Below, one piece after another: positions 8,438 through 15,142 of a stretch of DNA of 51,587 bases (position 1 is the first letter of the stretch; each line of letters begins with the position of its first letter). The notes under the pieces are model-generated. The model was not told the DNA's origin. It made no database searches and saw only the letters and a list, made by a program, of their open reading frames with translations. This DNA comes from Caulobacteraceae bacterium. Lineage in GTDB: Bacteria; Pseudomonadota; Alphaproteobacteria; Caulobacterales; Aquidulcibacteraceae. The translations under genes and the position numbers were made by a program. The DNA is taken from the NCBI GenBank assembly GCA_009773335.1, contig WRPF01000016.1:1-51587 (forward strand), given 5' to 3'.

Positions 8438-8815
8438 TCAGCCTTCCAGCCGCCAAGGCGGATGGGTGCGGTTTTCGCCTGCGTGATAAAGGCAGATCAC
8501 GTTTCCTGCGGGATCGTGCAGGTAGGCTTCGCGCCAGAGCCAGCGCTGATCGGCGGGGTCGCTGTCGAAGGTGACGCCCGCCGCCTTCAGGCGCGCGACA
8601 TGTCCGTCGAGGTCGTCGCATTCGAAGTAGATCGTCGGCGCATTTTCGCCGGGGCCGGCGGCCGCCAGATGCAGCGAGAAAGTCGAGCCGCCCTCCGGCA
8701 GCTCGAACCGCGCGTAGTGCTCCGCCAGCACGATGAGTTTCAGTCCGAGGCGTGTGTAGAAGGCGACCGACGCGCCGATATCCGTGGCGGCCACGGTGAC
8801 CTGGTTCAGCCGCAT
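8438..8815 (-). CDS. VOC (glyoxalase/bleomycin-resistance) family protein
   Basis: This 125-residue, one-module VOC protein has two beta-alpha-beta-beta-beta repeats: residues 1-55 (MRLNQVTVAATDIGASVAFY ... FELPEGGSTFSLHL) and 60-115 (IYFECDDLDGHVARLKAAGV ... EAYLHDPAGNVICLYHA). Glu and His residues are in the usual metal-ligand strands (EAYLHDP). The family includes glyoxalase I, dioxygenases and antibiotic-binding proteins; the substrate is unknown. It converges on the GST gene with 3 bp between stops. Confidence 0.85.
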   Translation of the reverse strand: MRLNQVTVAATDIGASVAFYTRLGLKLIVLAEHYARFELPEGGSTFSLHLAAAGPGENAPTIYFECDDLDGHVARLKAAGVTFDSDPADQRWLWREAYLHDPAGNVICLYHAGENRTHPPWRLEG

Positions 8816-8890
8816 CCGTATTTCTCCCGGGGTTCGCCTCGTCCGCGCGTGCGCTATGCGATGATGCGAATTGAGGTAACACGACGCGCC

Positions 8891-9508
8891 ATGGCCATTG
8901 AAACGTTCTTTCCCACCCATCTCTACCGCGCCCGCCTCGGCGGCGCCGGGGAGAAACAGCTTCTCGCGTCGCTGGCGGACTCCTGCCGCGCCATCGCCGT
9001 CGACGACGGCGCGGGGCAGGCGTGGTGCGCGAAGAACAACTATCGCGGCTACACGTCCTACGGCTCGCTCACCGATCTCGGCTGGCGCGATCCTGCATTT
9101 GCAGATCTGGAAAAGCGGCTCGATCCGCATATCGCGGAGTTCGCGCGCGCGGTCGAATTCGACCTCGGCGGACGCCCGCTGGTGCTGGACAATCTCTGGA
9201 TCAACATCGTCGAACCCGGCGGCATGCATGCCGCGCATGTGCACCCACACTCGGTGATCAGCGGCACGCTCTATCTCGAACTGCCGCCCGGCGCTGCGCC
9301 GCTGAAGCTTGAGGATCCGCGCCTGCCGATGATGATGGCGGCGCCGCCGCGCAAGGCGCGCGCGAGGCCCGAGAACCGCACCTTCGTCACCGTGACGCCG
9401 ACGCCGGGCATGGTGGTCCTGTGGGAAAGCTGGCTGCGCCACGAAGTGCCGCTGAGCGACGCCGAAGCCGAACGCATCAGCGTCAGTTTCAATTACCGCT
9501 GGGGTTAG
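8891..9508 (+). CDS. TIGR02466-type 2OG-Fe(II) oxygenase family protein
   Basis: This 205-residue protein starts with MAIETFFPTHLYRARL, typical of the family in which 2-oxoglutarate/Fe(II) dioxygenases carry the motif YSSYGSL/YTSYGSL and WINIVEPGGMHAAHVHPHS. The His residues in HAAHVHPH and the later LRHEVPLSDAEAERISVSFNYRW supply the likely metal and 2-oxoglutarate ligands. The substrate is unknown. In-frame upstream ATGs exist at about 8861, but the chosen start matches the family's usual N-terminus. Its stop overlaps that of the convergent TetR gene by 4 bp. Confidence 0.85.
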   Translation: MAIETFFPTHLYRARLGGAGEKQLLASLADSCRAIAVDDGAGQAWCAKNNYRGYTSYGSLTDLGWRDPAFADLEKRLDPHIAEFARAVEFDLGGRPLVLDNLWINIVEPGGMHAAHVHPHSVISGTLYLELPPGAAPLKLEDPRLPMMMAAPPRKARARPENRTFVTVTPTPGMVVLWESWLRHEVPLSDAEAERISVSFNYRWG

Positions 9509-10119
9509 GCCTTGCGGGCGTGTGTCTGCATGTCCGCGTACAGCGTGCGCACGTAGGCGATCATGGAGTCCTTCGCCGTCATCAGCGGCGCCGTCGCGTT
9601 GCGCGTGCGCGCCATCATGATCGAGCCTTCGACCGCGCAGATGAAGGCCGTTGCGAAGCGCGCGCCACGCTCGGCGTCGAGGCCCTTGGACATCGCCATG
9701 TCGCGCAACTCGGTTTCCCAGCTCGTGAAGGCGTCATCGGCCGCCTTCTTCAGGGCGGGGGAGGCGGAAGCGGCTTCAAGGCCCACCAGCGCGATGATGC
9801 AGCCGTTCTCGTAATCGGACGCCACAAGGTTTTCCGCCCAGCCGTTGAGGGCGGTGTCGATGTACTCCTCGACCGAGCCGGTGATTGCGCCCCGGGCGCG
9901 AATGCCGTCGCGGACGGCGACGCCCGCCCGGGTGACCGCCTCGATGGCGATCTGCTCCTTGCCGCCGGGAAAGTGGAAGTAGAGGGAGCCGCGCGGGGCC
10001 CCGGAGAAAGCGAGCAGTTCGGCGACCCCCACGCCTTCGTAGCCACGCCGCCGGAACAGCGTCGTGGCCGCCTCGATCATGGCGGCCTTGGGGTCGGTGC
10101 GGCGCGTCATGGTCTTCAT
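9505..10119 (-). CDS. TetR family transcriptional regulator
   Basis: This 204-residue regulator has an N-terminal helix-turn-helix (AAMIEAATTLFRRRGYEGVGVAELLAFSGAPRGSLYFHFPGGKEQI). Its C-terminal part resembles the LmrA/YxaF-type subgroup (TALNGWAENLVASDYENGC). The ATG at 10119 has GAAAGAG upstream. An 11-bp palindrome at 10203-10213 in the divergent promoter region toward the 10248 gene is the likely operator, so self-regulation and control of that small exported protein are plausible. Confidence 0.9.
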   Translation of the reverse strand: MKTMTRRTDPKAAMIEAATTLFRRRGYEGVGVAELLAFSGAPRGSLYFHFPGGKEQIAIEAVTRAGVAVRDGIRARGAITGSVEEYIDTALNGWAENLVASDYENGCIIALVGLEAASASPALKKAADDAFTSWETELRDMAMSKGLDAERGARFATAFICAVEGSIMMARTRNATAPLMTAKDSMIAYVRTLYADMQTHARKA

Positions 10120-10202
10120 GGGCTCTTTCGCGTTCGCGCGCGTGACGGCTTTGTCAGAAGGATGGGGCTTGTTTCCGGATCGGTCCAGCAGTATCAACTA
10201 TG

Positions 10203-10213
10203 ATGACCGTCAT
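10203..10213. promoter_or_regulatory. Putative TetR operator
   Basis: ATGACCGTCAT is a perfect odd palindrome centred on C, flanked by TATG on the left and CATA one base off on the right. It lies in the 128-bp divergent region between the TetR gene and the 10248 gene. A related half (GGATGACGGT) follows at about 10220. Confidence 0.55.
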
Positions 10214-10247
10214 ACATATTGGATGACGGTGCGTCTAGGAGCTTCCC

Positions 10248-10571
10248 ATGTTCTCCCCCCGGATCGTGATTTTCGCCGCCGCCGCCGTTTCCTGCGCCGC
10301 GCTCGCGGCGCCCGCCTTCGCCGGCGACAATGAAGACCGTTCCGCCGGCATGCAGGCCTGCAAGGCGGCCATCGCCCAGCAGCTGCAGATCGACGTCAGC
10401 GGCGTGCGCCTCGACAAGATCCAGACGCGCGGCCGCGTGATCAAGATGCGCTTCGACGCCCGCAAGGACGGTCAGCGCATCTCGTTCGCCGACTGCGTCT
10501 ACACGCGCCGCACCGGCGAAGTGAACGTCGTCGTCGCGACCCCGCCGGCGGCGGTCGCTACGACGAACTGA
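10248..10571 (+). CDS. Small exported protein, uncharacterised
   Basis: This 107-residue protein has a clear signal peptide (FAAAAVSCAALAAPAFA, cleavage after AFA about residue 25). The mature part has two cysteines (MQACKAAI, FADCVYTRR), likely a disulfide, around a small alpha/beta segment, and ends in an Ala/Pro/Thr-rich tail. No named family is recognised. It faces the TetR gene across a palindromic operator, so it may belong to that regulon. A hairpin terminator follows. Confidence 0.7.
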   Translation: MFSPRIVIFAAAAVSCAALAAPAFAGDNEDRSAGMQACKAAIAQQLQIDVSGVRLDKIQTRGRVIKMRFDARKDGQRISFADCVYTRRTGEVNVVVATPPAAVATTN

Positions 10572-10593
10572 TCGCATCTCCTTTGAATATCGG

Positions 10594-10620
10594 GACGCGT
10601 CCGGGGAAACCCGGGCGCGT
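10594..10620 (+). terminator. Hairpin terminator after the small exported protein gene
   Basis: ACGCGTCCGGG and CCCGGGCGCGT pair around a GAAA-type loop with one mismatch, 22 bp after the stop codon. TCTTGCGTTC follows, a weak U-tract. Confidence 0.6.
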
Positions 10621-10643
10621 TCTTGCGTTCCGGGTGCGTGTTT

Positions 10644-11000
10644 TCAGGGCGTGTCGTCGACCTTCAGCGCGTGCAGGACGCGATGAAGCACCGGCGCGAG
10701 AACCACGCCCGACACCAGAACGAAGATGAGCCCGCAGGCCAGCGCGTAGATGCCGGCAAAGAGCTTTCCCGCATCCGTGTGCATCGCATCAACCGGCCCC
10801 ATGCCGCCCAGCAGCATCGCTGCATTGAGGAACGCGTCGAGCCAGCTTAGGTGCTCGATCTCGCGGTAGCCGATCATGCCGATCGCCAGCGCGCCCGCGA
10901 TGATGACGATGGCGGCGAGGATGTTGCCCGCGAGGCGGCCGAGAAACGCCGCATGCGTCGCGACGGGGCGGGTGTGATGCTCGAAGCGGAAAAGGGCCAT
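10644..11000 (-). CDS. Two-helix membrane protein with channel-like layout
   Basis: This 118-residue protein has two membrane helices (about 24-46 and 82-106) flanking a re-entrant-looking segment (LSWLDAFLNAAMLLGGMGPVD). The order helix, pore-like helix, glycine-rich turn, helix resembles two-TM ion channels, but the filter reads GGMGPVD rather than TVGYGD. Channel function is therefore only a suggestion. It lies between converging and diverging neighbours without an obvious operon. Confidence 0.6.
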   Translation of the reverse strand: MALFRFEHHTRPVATHAAFLGRLAGNILAAIVIIAGALAIGMIGYREIEHLSWLDAFLNAAMLLGGMGPVDAMHTDAGKLFAGIYALACGLIFVLVSGVVLAPVLHRVLHALKVDDTP

Positions 11001-11108
11001 GGCCCGCAGGCTAGCGGCGCCGCCGACCGCACGCCAGCGCGATGCAGCGGCGCGCTTGGGCTCTCCGTGCGCGCGGTGCTAGGAACGCAGCGTTTCAGGG
11101 AGATGTCC

Positions 11109-11702
11109 ATGCTGCGCCGCGCCGTGCTTTCCGCCTGTCTTGTGCTTTCGCTCGCCGGCGCCGCGTTCGCGCAGGAAACGCCACCGCCCGCGCCGCCGCG
11201 CGTGACCATCGAGACGACGATGGGCGCGGTCACCTTCGAGATGGACACGGCCGGGGCGCCGAAGACGAGCGCGCACATGCTGCGCCTGTTCCGCACGCGC
11301 CATTATGTCGGCGCGGGCATTTTCCGCGTGGAGCCGGGCTTTCTCATCCAGCTCGGCGATCTCGATCGCAATCTCGTCTATCGCCAGCCGCCCTACACCG
11401 CGACCGTGCCGCTCGAGACGGAGAACAATCGCCACATGCGCGGCGGCGTCGCGCTCGCGCACGGCGACGATCCCAACAGCGGCCGCTCGAGCTTCTATTT
11501 CGAACTCGCCGACAATCCGCACCTGAACGCAACGCCAGGCGCCGCCCCGAACACGACGGGCTTTGCGGTGTTCGGCAAGGTGGTGGAGGGGATGGACGTG
11601 CTCGACCGGATCGCCGCGGTGGAGCTCGATCCCGCGAAAGGCCCGTTTCCGGGAAAGCTGCCCGCGACGCCGATCGTGATCACGGCGGTGCGGGTGGAGT
11701 AG
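11109..11702 (+). CDS. Exported peptidyl-prolyl cis-trans isomerase (cyclophilin)
   Basis: This 197-residue protein has a signal peptide (MLRRAVLSACLVLSLAGAAFA, then QE) and a cyclophilin domain (about 33-195). Bacterial cyclophilin landmarks are present: IETTMGAVTFEMDTAGAPKTSAHMLRL at the start and the core HMRGGVALAHGDDPNSGRSSFYFELADNPHLN. It probably helps fold proteins in the periplasm. Several canonical catalytic residues (FHRV, FMVQGGD) are changed to FRVEPGFLIQLGD, so activity may be altered. The ATG at 11109 is chosen because AGGGAG sits six bases upstream; the ATG at 11103 is too close to it. Confidence 0.88.
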   Translation: MLRRAVLSACLVLSLAGAAFAQETPPPAPPRVTIETTMGAVTFEMDTAGAPKTSAHMLRLFRTRHYVGAGIFRVEPGFLIQLGDLDRNLVYRQPPYTATVPLETENNRHMRGGVALAHGDDPNSGRSSFYFELADNPHLNATPGAAPNTTGFAVFGKVVEGMDVLDRIAAVELDPAKGPFPGKLPATPIVITAVRVE

Positions 11703-11708
11703 GGACGC

Positions 11709-11999
11709 TCAGCGCGGGCGGTTTTCCTTGCCGTGCCAGAGGCGCACGATGGTGACTGCCTTGTCTGAGACCGTGTAGCGGATGACGTAGGCCGAGCGCC
11801 CGTATCGCGTGATCCATTCCCGCAGGGGCGTATCGCGAAGGGGCCTGCCGATGAACGGCGTGCGTCTCAGTCGATCCGTTTCGTTTTCGAGTTTGCGGAT
11901 AAGGGCGTCGGCGATCGATTCCGGCGCCTCGCCGAGAAACACCGCCAGTCTCTTCACGTTCCGCCGCGCCGCCGGCCGGAACTTGAGTGCGCGCGTCAA
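11709..11999 (-). CDS. RelE/ParE family toxin
   Basis: This 96-residue protein has the ParE/RelE fold signature: an N-terminal helix pair (RPAARRNVKRLAVFL ... IADALIRKLENETDRL), then PFIGRPLRDTPLREWIT and YGRSAYVIRYTV followed by VTIVRLWHGKENRPR, which is typical of ParE (RVWHGRE). Family members poison gyrase or cleave ribosome-bound mRNA; ParE-like is favoured from the C-terminus. It starts with TTG overlapping the antitoxin stop by 4 bp (TTGA), so the two genes are translationally coupled. Confidence 0.85.
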   Translation of the reverse strand: MTRALKFRPAARRNVKRLAVFLGEAPESIADALIRKLENETDRLRRTPFIGRPLRDTPLREWITRYGRSAYVIRYTVSDKAVTIVRLWHGKENRPR

Positions 12000-12241
12000 G
12001 CCTTGTCGCGCCGGAACGCCGCCACGTCTTCCCGCAATTCCCGGAAGACGGTTTCGGCGTCGATGTCCTCGCCCGGCTCCTGCAGGCGGCGAAGGTCCTC
12101 TTCGACATCGAGGTCTTCAACATCCGTCCACGCCTCAATCGCCTCCGCAACGATGGCCTCCGCGCTCACGCCCCGCGCCTGCGCCTCGCGCTCCAGCCGC
12201 GCGGCGGTCTCGGGGGGGAGGGAGATGGTGAGGGTGGTCAT
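11996..12241 (-). CDS. Ribbon-helix-helix antitoxin (ParD/CopG type)
   Basis: This 81-residue protein opens with a beta strand and ribbon-helix-helix core (TTLTISLPPETAARLEREAQ, then GVSAEAIVAEAIEAW). A very acidic C-terminal tail (DVEDLDVEEDLRRLQEPGEDID) is the part expected to wrap the toxin. It precedes and overlaps the ParE-like toxin gene, the normal antitoxin-toxin order, and probably represses its own promoter. A 30-bp imperfect inverted repeat pair lies about 20 bp upstream. Confidence 0.85.
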   Translation of the reverse strand: MTTLTISLPPETAARLEREAQARGVSAEAIVAEAIEAWTDVEDLDVEEDLRRLQEPGEDIDAETVFRELREDVAAFRRDKA

Positions 12242-12260
12242 GGAAGCGGATTCTACCACG

Positions 12261-12341
12261 TAGGGTGCATGGAGCGAAGCGGAATGCACCGCGTTGGTCC
12301 GGGCGCCCGATGGTGCATTGCGCTGCGCTTCATGCACCCTA
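12261..12341. repeat. Imperfect inverted repeat pair (TAGGGTGCATG type)
   Basis: Arm 12261-12290 begins TAGGGTGCATGGAGCG and arm 12312-12341 is its reverse complement with 3 mismatches in 30, separated by 21 bp. Each arm also contains its own small palindrome (GGTGCAT...ATGCACC). It fills the space between the antitoxin promoter and the 3' end of the TIR gene. It looks like a dispersed intergenic palindromic element. Confidence 0.7.
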
Positions 12342-12377
12342 TTTGCTGCGTTCACGCCCAGATGTGCGTACCGGGCT

Positions 12378-13139
12378 TCAAAAGTTGAGTGTGTATCTCG
12401 TCGAGCCCGTGCCGAACTGAATTGCGGACGGCAGCGAGTTTAGCCAAATGTAGGCGCTATTCGCTGCATCGACCAAGTTCTCTGTTTGAATGCCCTTCCA
12501 AGTACCATCATTACTCTCGGCATCCCTTCGAGCGACCATGCCGGTGCCTGTGGGGTGCCCGCTCGGCCCGGGCACGACCACACCCAGTTTCGCAATTTCA
12601 TTCGTGGGAACCAGCACGATGAACGGATGCCAGCGTCCTGAGCGGGGACGCACTTCGAGAACGATCTTGCCGTTGAGCTCGTGTAGTGCGTGAGCAAACG
12701 GCGTCACCTCAGGTAGGGCATAATCACCGGAGTTGCCAACAGCGCGCTGCACCTCACTCGCCCAGTTCGGTGCAGTCAAATTCACATACTTCCGCGTCGC
12801 GATCGCAGAAGGAATAAGCGTGCGATCCATTGGTCGCGGAAATATCCCTACAATTGGAAATGACGTGCCGCGAGCGCGCAACGCTCTGTCCAGAGCGTAC
12901 GCCAACTCTTCCAAGCAGGCCTCACTACTCAAGCTGGCTTCGGTGGCAAATATTGCCCACGCTGACGTATTCGGATCAGTTATCCCGGCGTCGATGCGCG
13001 GCCACAGGCGTTGACCCGCCACGATATGTTGTCGGTCAAAGCGAACTTCCAACCCTTGTTTCTTGAGTTCACCGATGACGTGGTCGATGTCTCCGTCGTC
13101 GTTGTCCAGCCAAGCGTAGGTGAGCCATAGCGAGCCCAT
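12378..13139 (-). CDS. TIR-domain protein directly downstream of rpoD
   Basis: This 253-residue protein begins with a TIR domain: [21 protein letters not shown], then [40 protein letters not shown] and [13 protein letters not shown]. Glu77/Glu78 in SSEACLEEL sits where NADase TIR domains carry the catalytic glutamate. The C-terminal half (about 140-253; [21 protein letters not shown]) is an unrecognised, probably sensing or effector, domain. The start codon overlaps the rpoD stop (TGATG), so it should be co-translated with the housekeeping sigma factor. Its base composition is visibly less GC-rich than its neighbours. Bacterial TIR proteins often act in anti-phage NAD depletion; that role here is inference. 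Confidence 0.8.
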   Translation of the reverse strand: MGSLWLTYAWLDNDDGDIDHVIGELKKQGLEVRFDRQHIVAGQRLWPRIDAGITDPNTSAWAIFATEASLSSEACLEELAYALDRALRARGTSFPIVGIFPRPMDRTLIPSAIATRKYVNLTAPNWASEVQRAVGNSGDYALPEVTPFAHALHELNGKIVLEVRPRSGRWHPFIVLVPTNEIAKLGVVVPGPSGHPTGTGMVARRDAESNDGTWKGIQTENLVDAANSAYIWLNSLPSAIQFGTGSTRYTLNF

Positions 13140-15082
13140 CAGTTGTCCAAGAAACTCCGCAGCTTCCTTGACCGGCTCGGATGCTTCAGTTTCCGCAACG
13201 CCTTCGCTTCGATCTGCCTGATGCGTTCGCGCGTCACCGAGAACTGCTGGCCGACTTCTTCCAGCGTATGGTCGGTGTTCATGCCGATGCCGAAGCGCAT
13301 GCGCAGCACGCGCTCCTCGCGGGGGGTGAGGGAGGCGAGGACGCGGGTGGTGGTTTCGCGCAAATTGCTCTGGATCGCGGCGTCCACCGGCAGGATGGCG
13401 CTCTTGTCCTCGATGAAATCGCCGAGGTGGCTGTCTTCCTCGTCGCCGATCGGCGTCTCCAGCGAGATCGGCTCCTTGGCGATCTTCATCACCTTGCGGA
13501 CTTTTTCGAGCGGCAGGCCGAGCTTTTCGGCGAGCTCTTCCGGCGTCGGCTCGCGGCCGATCTCGTGGAGCATCTGGCGCGACGTCCGCACGAGCTTGTT
13601 GATCGTTTCGATCATGTGGACGGGGATGCGGATCGTGCGCGCCTGGTCGGCGATGGATCGCGTGATCGCCTGACGGATCCACCACGTGGCGTAGGTCGAG
13701 AACTTGTAACCGCGGCGGTACTCGAACTTGTCCACGGCCTTCATGAGGCCGATGTTGCCTTCCTGGATGAGGTCCAGGAACTGCAGGCCGCGGTTGGTAT
13801 ATTTCTTGGCGATGGAGATCACGAGGCGCAGGTTCGCCTCGACCATTTCCTTCTTCGCCTGACGGGCCTCGCGTTCGCCCTTCTGCACGGCGTGGACGAT
13901 GCGGCGGTACTCGTCCACCGGCACGCCCATTTCCTGCGCGAGCGAGGCGATCTCGCCGCGGAGATCGGAGATGGCGTCCATCTCGTTCTTCACGAACGCC
14001 GCCCACTGCTTGGACTTGATCTCCGCCTTCTCCAGCCACTTCGGATCGAGTTCCGATCCGACATAGGTCTCGATGAACGAGCCGCGCGAGATGCCGTTGG
14101 CGTCCGCGAGGCGCATGAGGCGGCCTTCGAGCGCCAGCAGCTTGCGGTTGATCGTGTAGAGCTGCTCGACGAGGCTTTCGATCCGCGCGTTGTTCAGCTT
14201 GAGCTTCTTCAGCTCGTCGATGATCGTGTTCTGCAGTTCCTCGTAGCGCGCGGTCTGGGCGGCAGGCAGGCCCTTGCCCTTCAGGCGCCAGTCGAGGCGC
14301 TTGTCCTGCAGCTTGCGGAATTCGCCGAAGCCTTCCGCGATCGCGTCGAGCGTGGCCATCACGCCTTCGCGCAGTTCCGCTTCCATCGCCGACATGGAGA
14401 TGGCCGCTTCGTCGTCGAAGTCGGCGTCTTCCTGGGCGGCGGCTTCCGCGGGATCGACGTCCTCGGCTTCCTCGGTGGACTTTTCGGCTTCCGCCACCGC
14501 AGGCGCAGCGGCGCCCGTTTCGGCGCCGTAGGTCGCATCGAGATCGATGATGTCGCGCAGCAGGATCTGCTGCTTCCGCAGTTCGTCGCGCCACACCATG
14601 ATGGCTTCAAAGGTCAGCGGGCTTTCGCAGAGGCCGCGGATCATCGCGTCGCGACCGGCCTCGATGCGCTTGGCGATGGCGATCTCGCCCTCGCGGGAGA
14701 GCAGCTCGACCGTGCCCATTTCGCGCAGGTACATCCGCACGGGGTCGTCCGTGCGGTCGGCGTCCTCGCGCGTGTTGGTGACCATGGGTTTGGCCGGCTC
14801 GTCGCGCGTGACGACCTCGCGGCTTTCTTCCGTGGTGGTCTCGGCTTCCTCTTCGGAGTCGACGACGTTGATGCCCATCTCCGAGAGCTGGGACATGGTG
14901 TCCTCGATCTGTTCGGACGTGAATTCCTCGCTCGGGAGAACCTTGTTCAGTTCCTCGTGCGTGACCCAGCCGCGCGCTTTCGCGGCCTTGATCATCTTCT
15001 TCACGGCGGCGTCGTTGAGATCGAGAAGCGGCCCGTCGGCGTTTTCTTCCTTTTCCGGGGCTTTTTCTTCGGTCTTGCTCAT
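13139..15082 (-). CDS. rpoD: RNA polymerase primary sigma factor (sigma-70)
   Basis: This 647-residue protein directs core RNA polymerase to housekeeping promoters. Region 1.1 (about 15-80), region 1.2 ([21 protein letters not shown]), a long acidic non-conserved region, region 2 ([19 protein letters not shown] ... [19 protein letters not shown]), region 3 and region 4 ([19 protein letters not shown] ... [19 protein letters not shown]) are all present in order. It follows dnaG by 60 bp, the common dnaG-rpoD arrangement. Its stop codon overlaps the start of the TIR gene. Confidence 0.98.
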   Translation of the reverse strand: MSKTEEKAPEKEENADGPLLDLNDAAVKKMIKAAKARGWVTHEELNKVLPSEEFTSEQIEDTMSQLSEMGINVVDSEEEAETTTEESREVVTRDEPAKPMVTNTREDADRTDDPVRMYLREMGTVELLSREGEIAIAKRIEAGRDAMIRGLCESPLTFEAIMVWRDELRKQQILLRDIIDLDATYGAETGAAAPAVAEAEKSTEEAEDVDPAEAAAQEDADFDDEAAISMSAMEAELREGVMATLDAIAEGFGEFRKLQDKRLDWRLKGKGLPAAQTARYEELQNTIIDELKKLKLNNARIESLVEQLYTINRKLLALEGRLMRLADANGISRGSFIETYVGSELDPKWLEKAEIKSKQWAAFVKNEMDAISDLRGEIASLAQEMGVPVDEYRRIVHAVQKGEREARQAKKEMVEANLRLVISIAKKYTNRGLQFLDLIQEGNIGLMKAVDKFEYRRGYKFSTYATWWIRQAITRSIADQARTIRIPVHMIETINKLVRTSRQMLHEIGREPTPEELAEKLGLPLEKVRKVMKIAKEPISLETPIGDEEDSHLGDFIEDKSAILPVDAAIQSNLRETTTRVLASLTPREERVLRMRFGIGMNTDHTLEEVGQQFSVTRERIRQIEAKALRKLKHPSRSRKLRSFLDN

Positions 15083-15142
15083 GAGGCGCTTCGTCTCCAG
15101 CGAATTTCAGGGATGGCGCACAGACGCGCGCGGATCAAATGT

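Noticed and set aside
13140-14594. Upstream extension of the TIR frame into rpoD
   Set aside because: It is rpoD read in another frame; the TIR domain begins exactly at the ATG at 13139.
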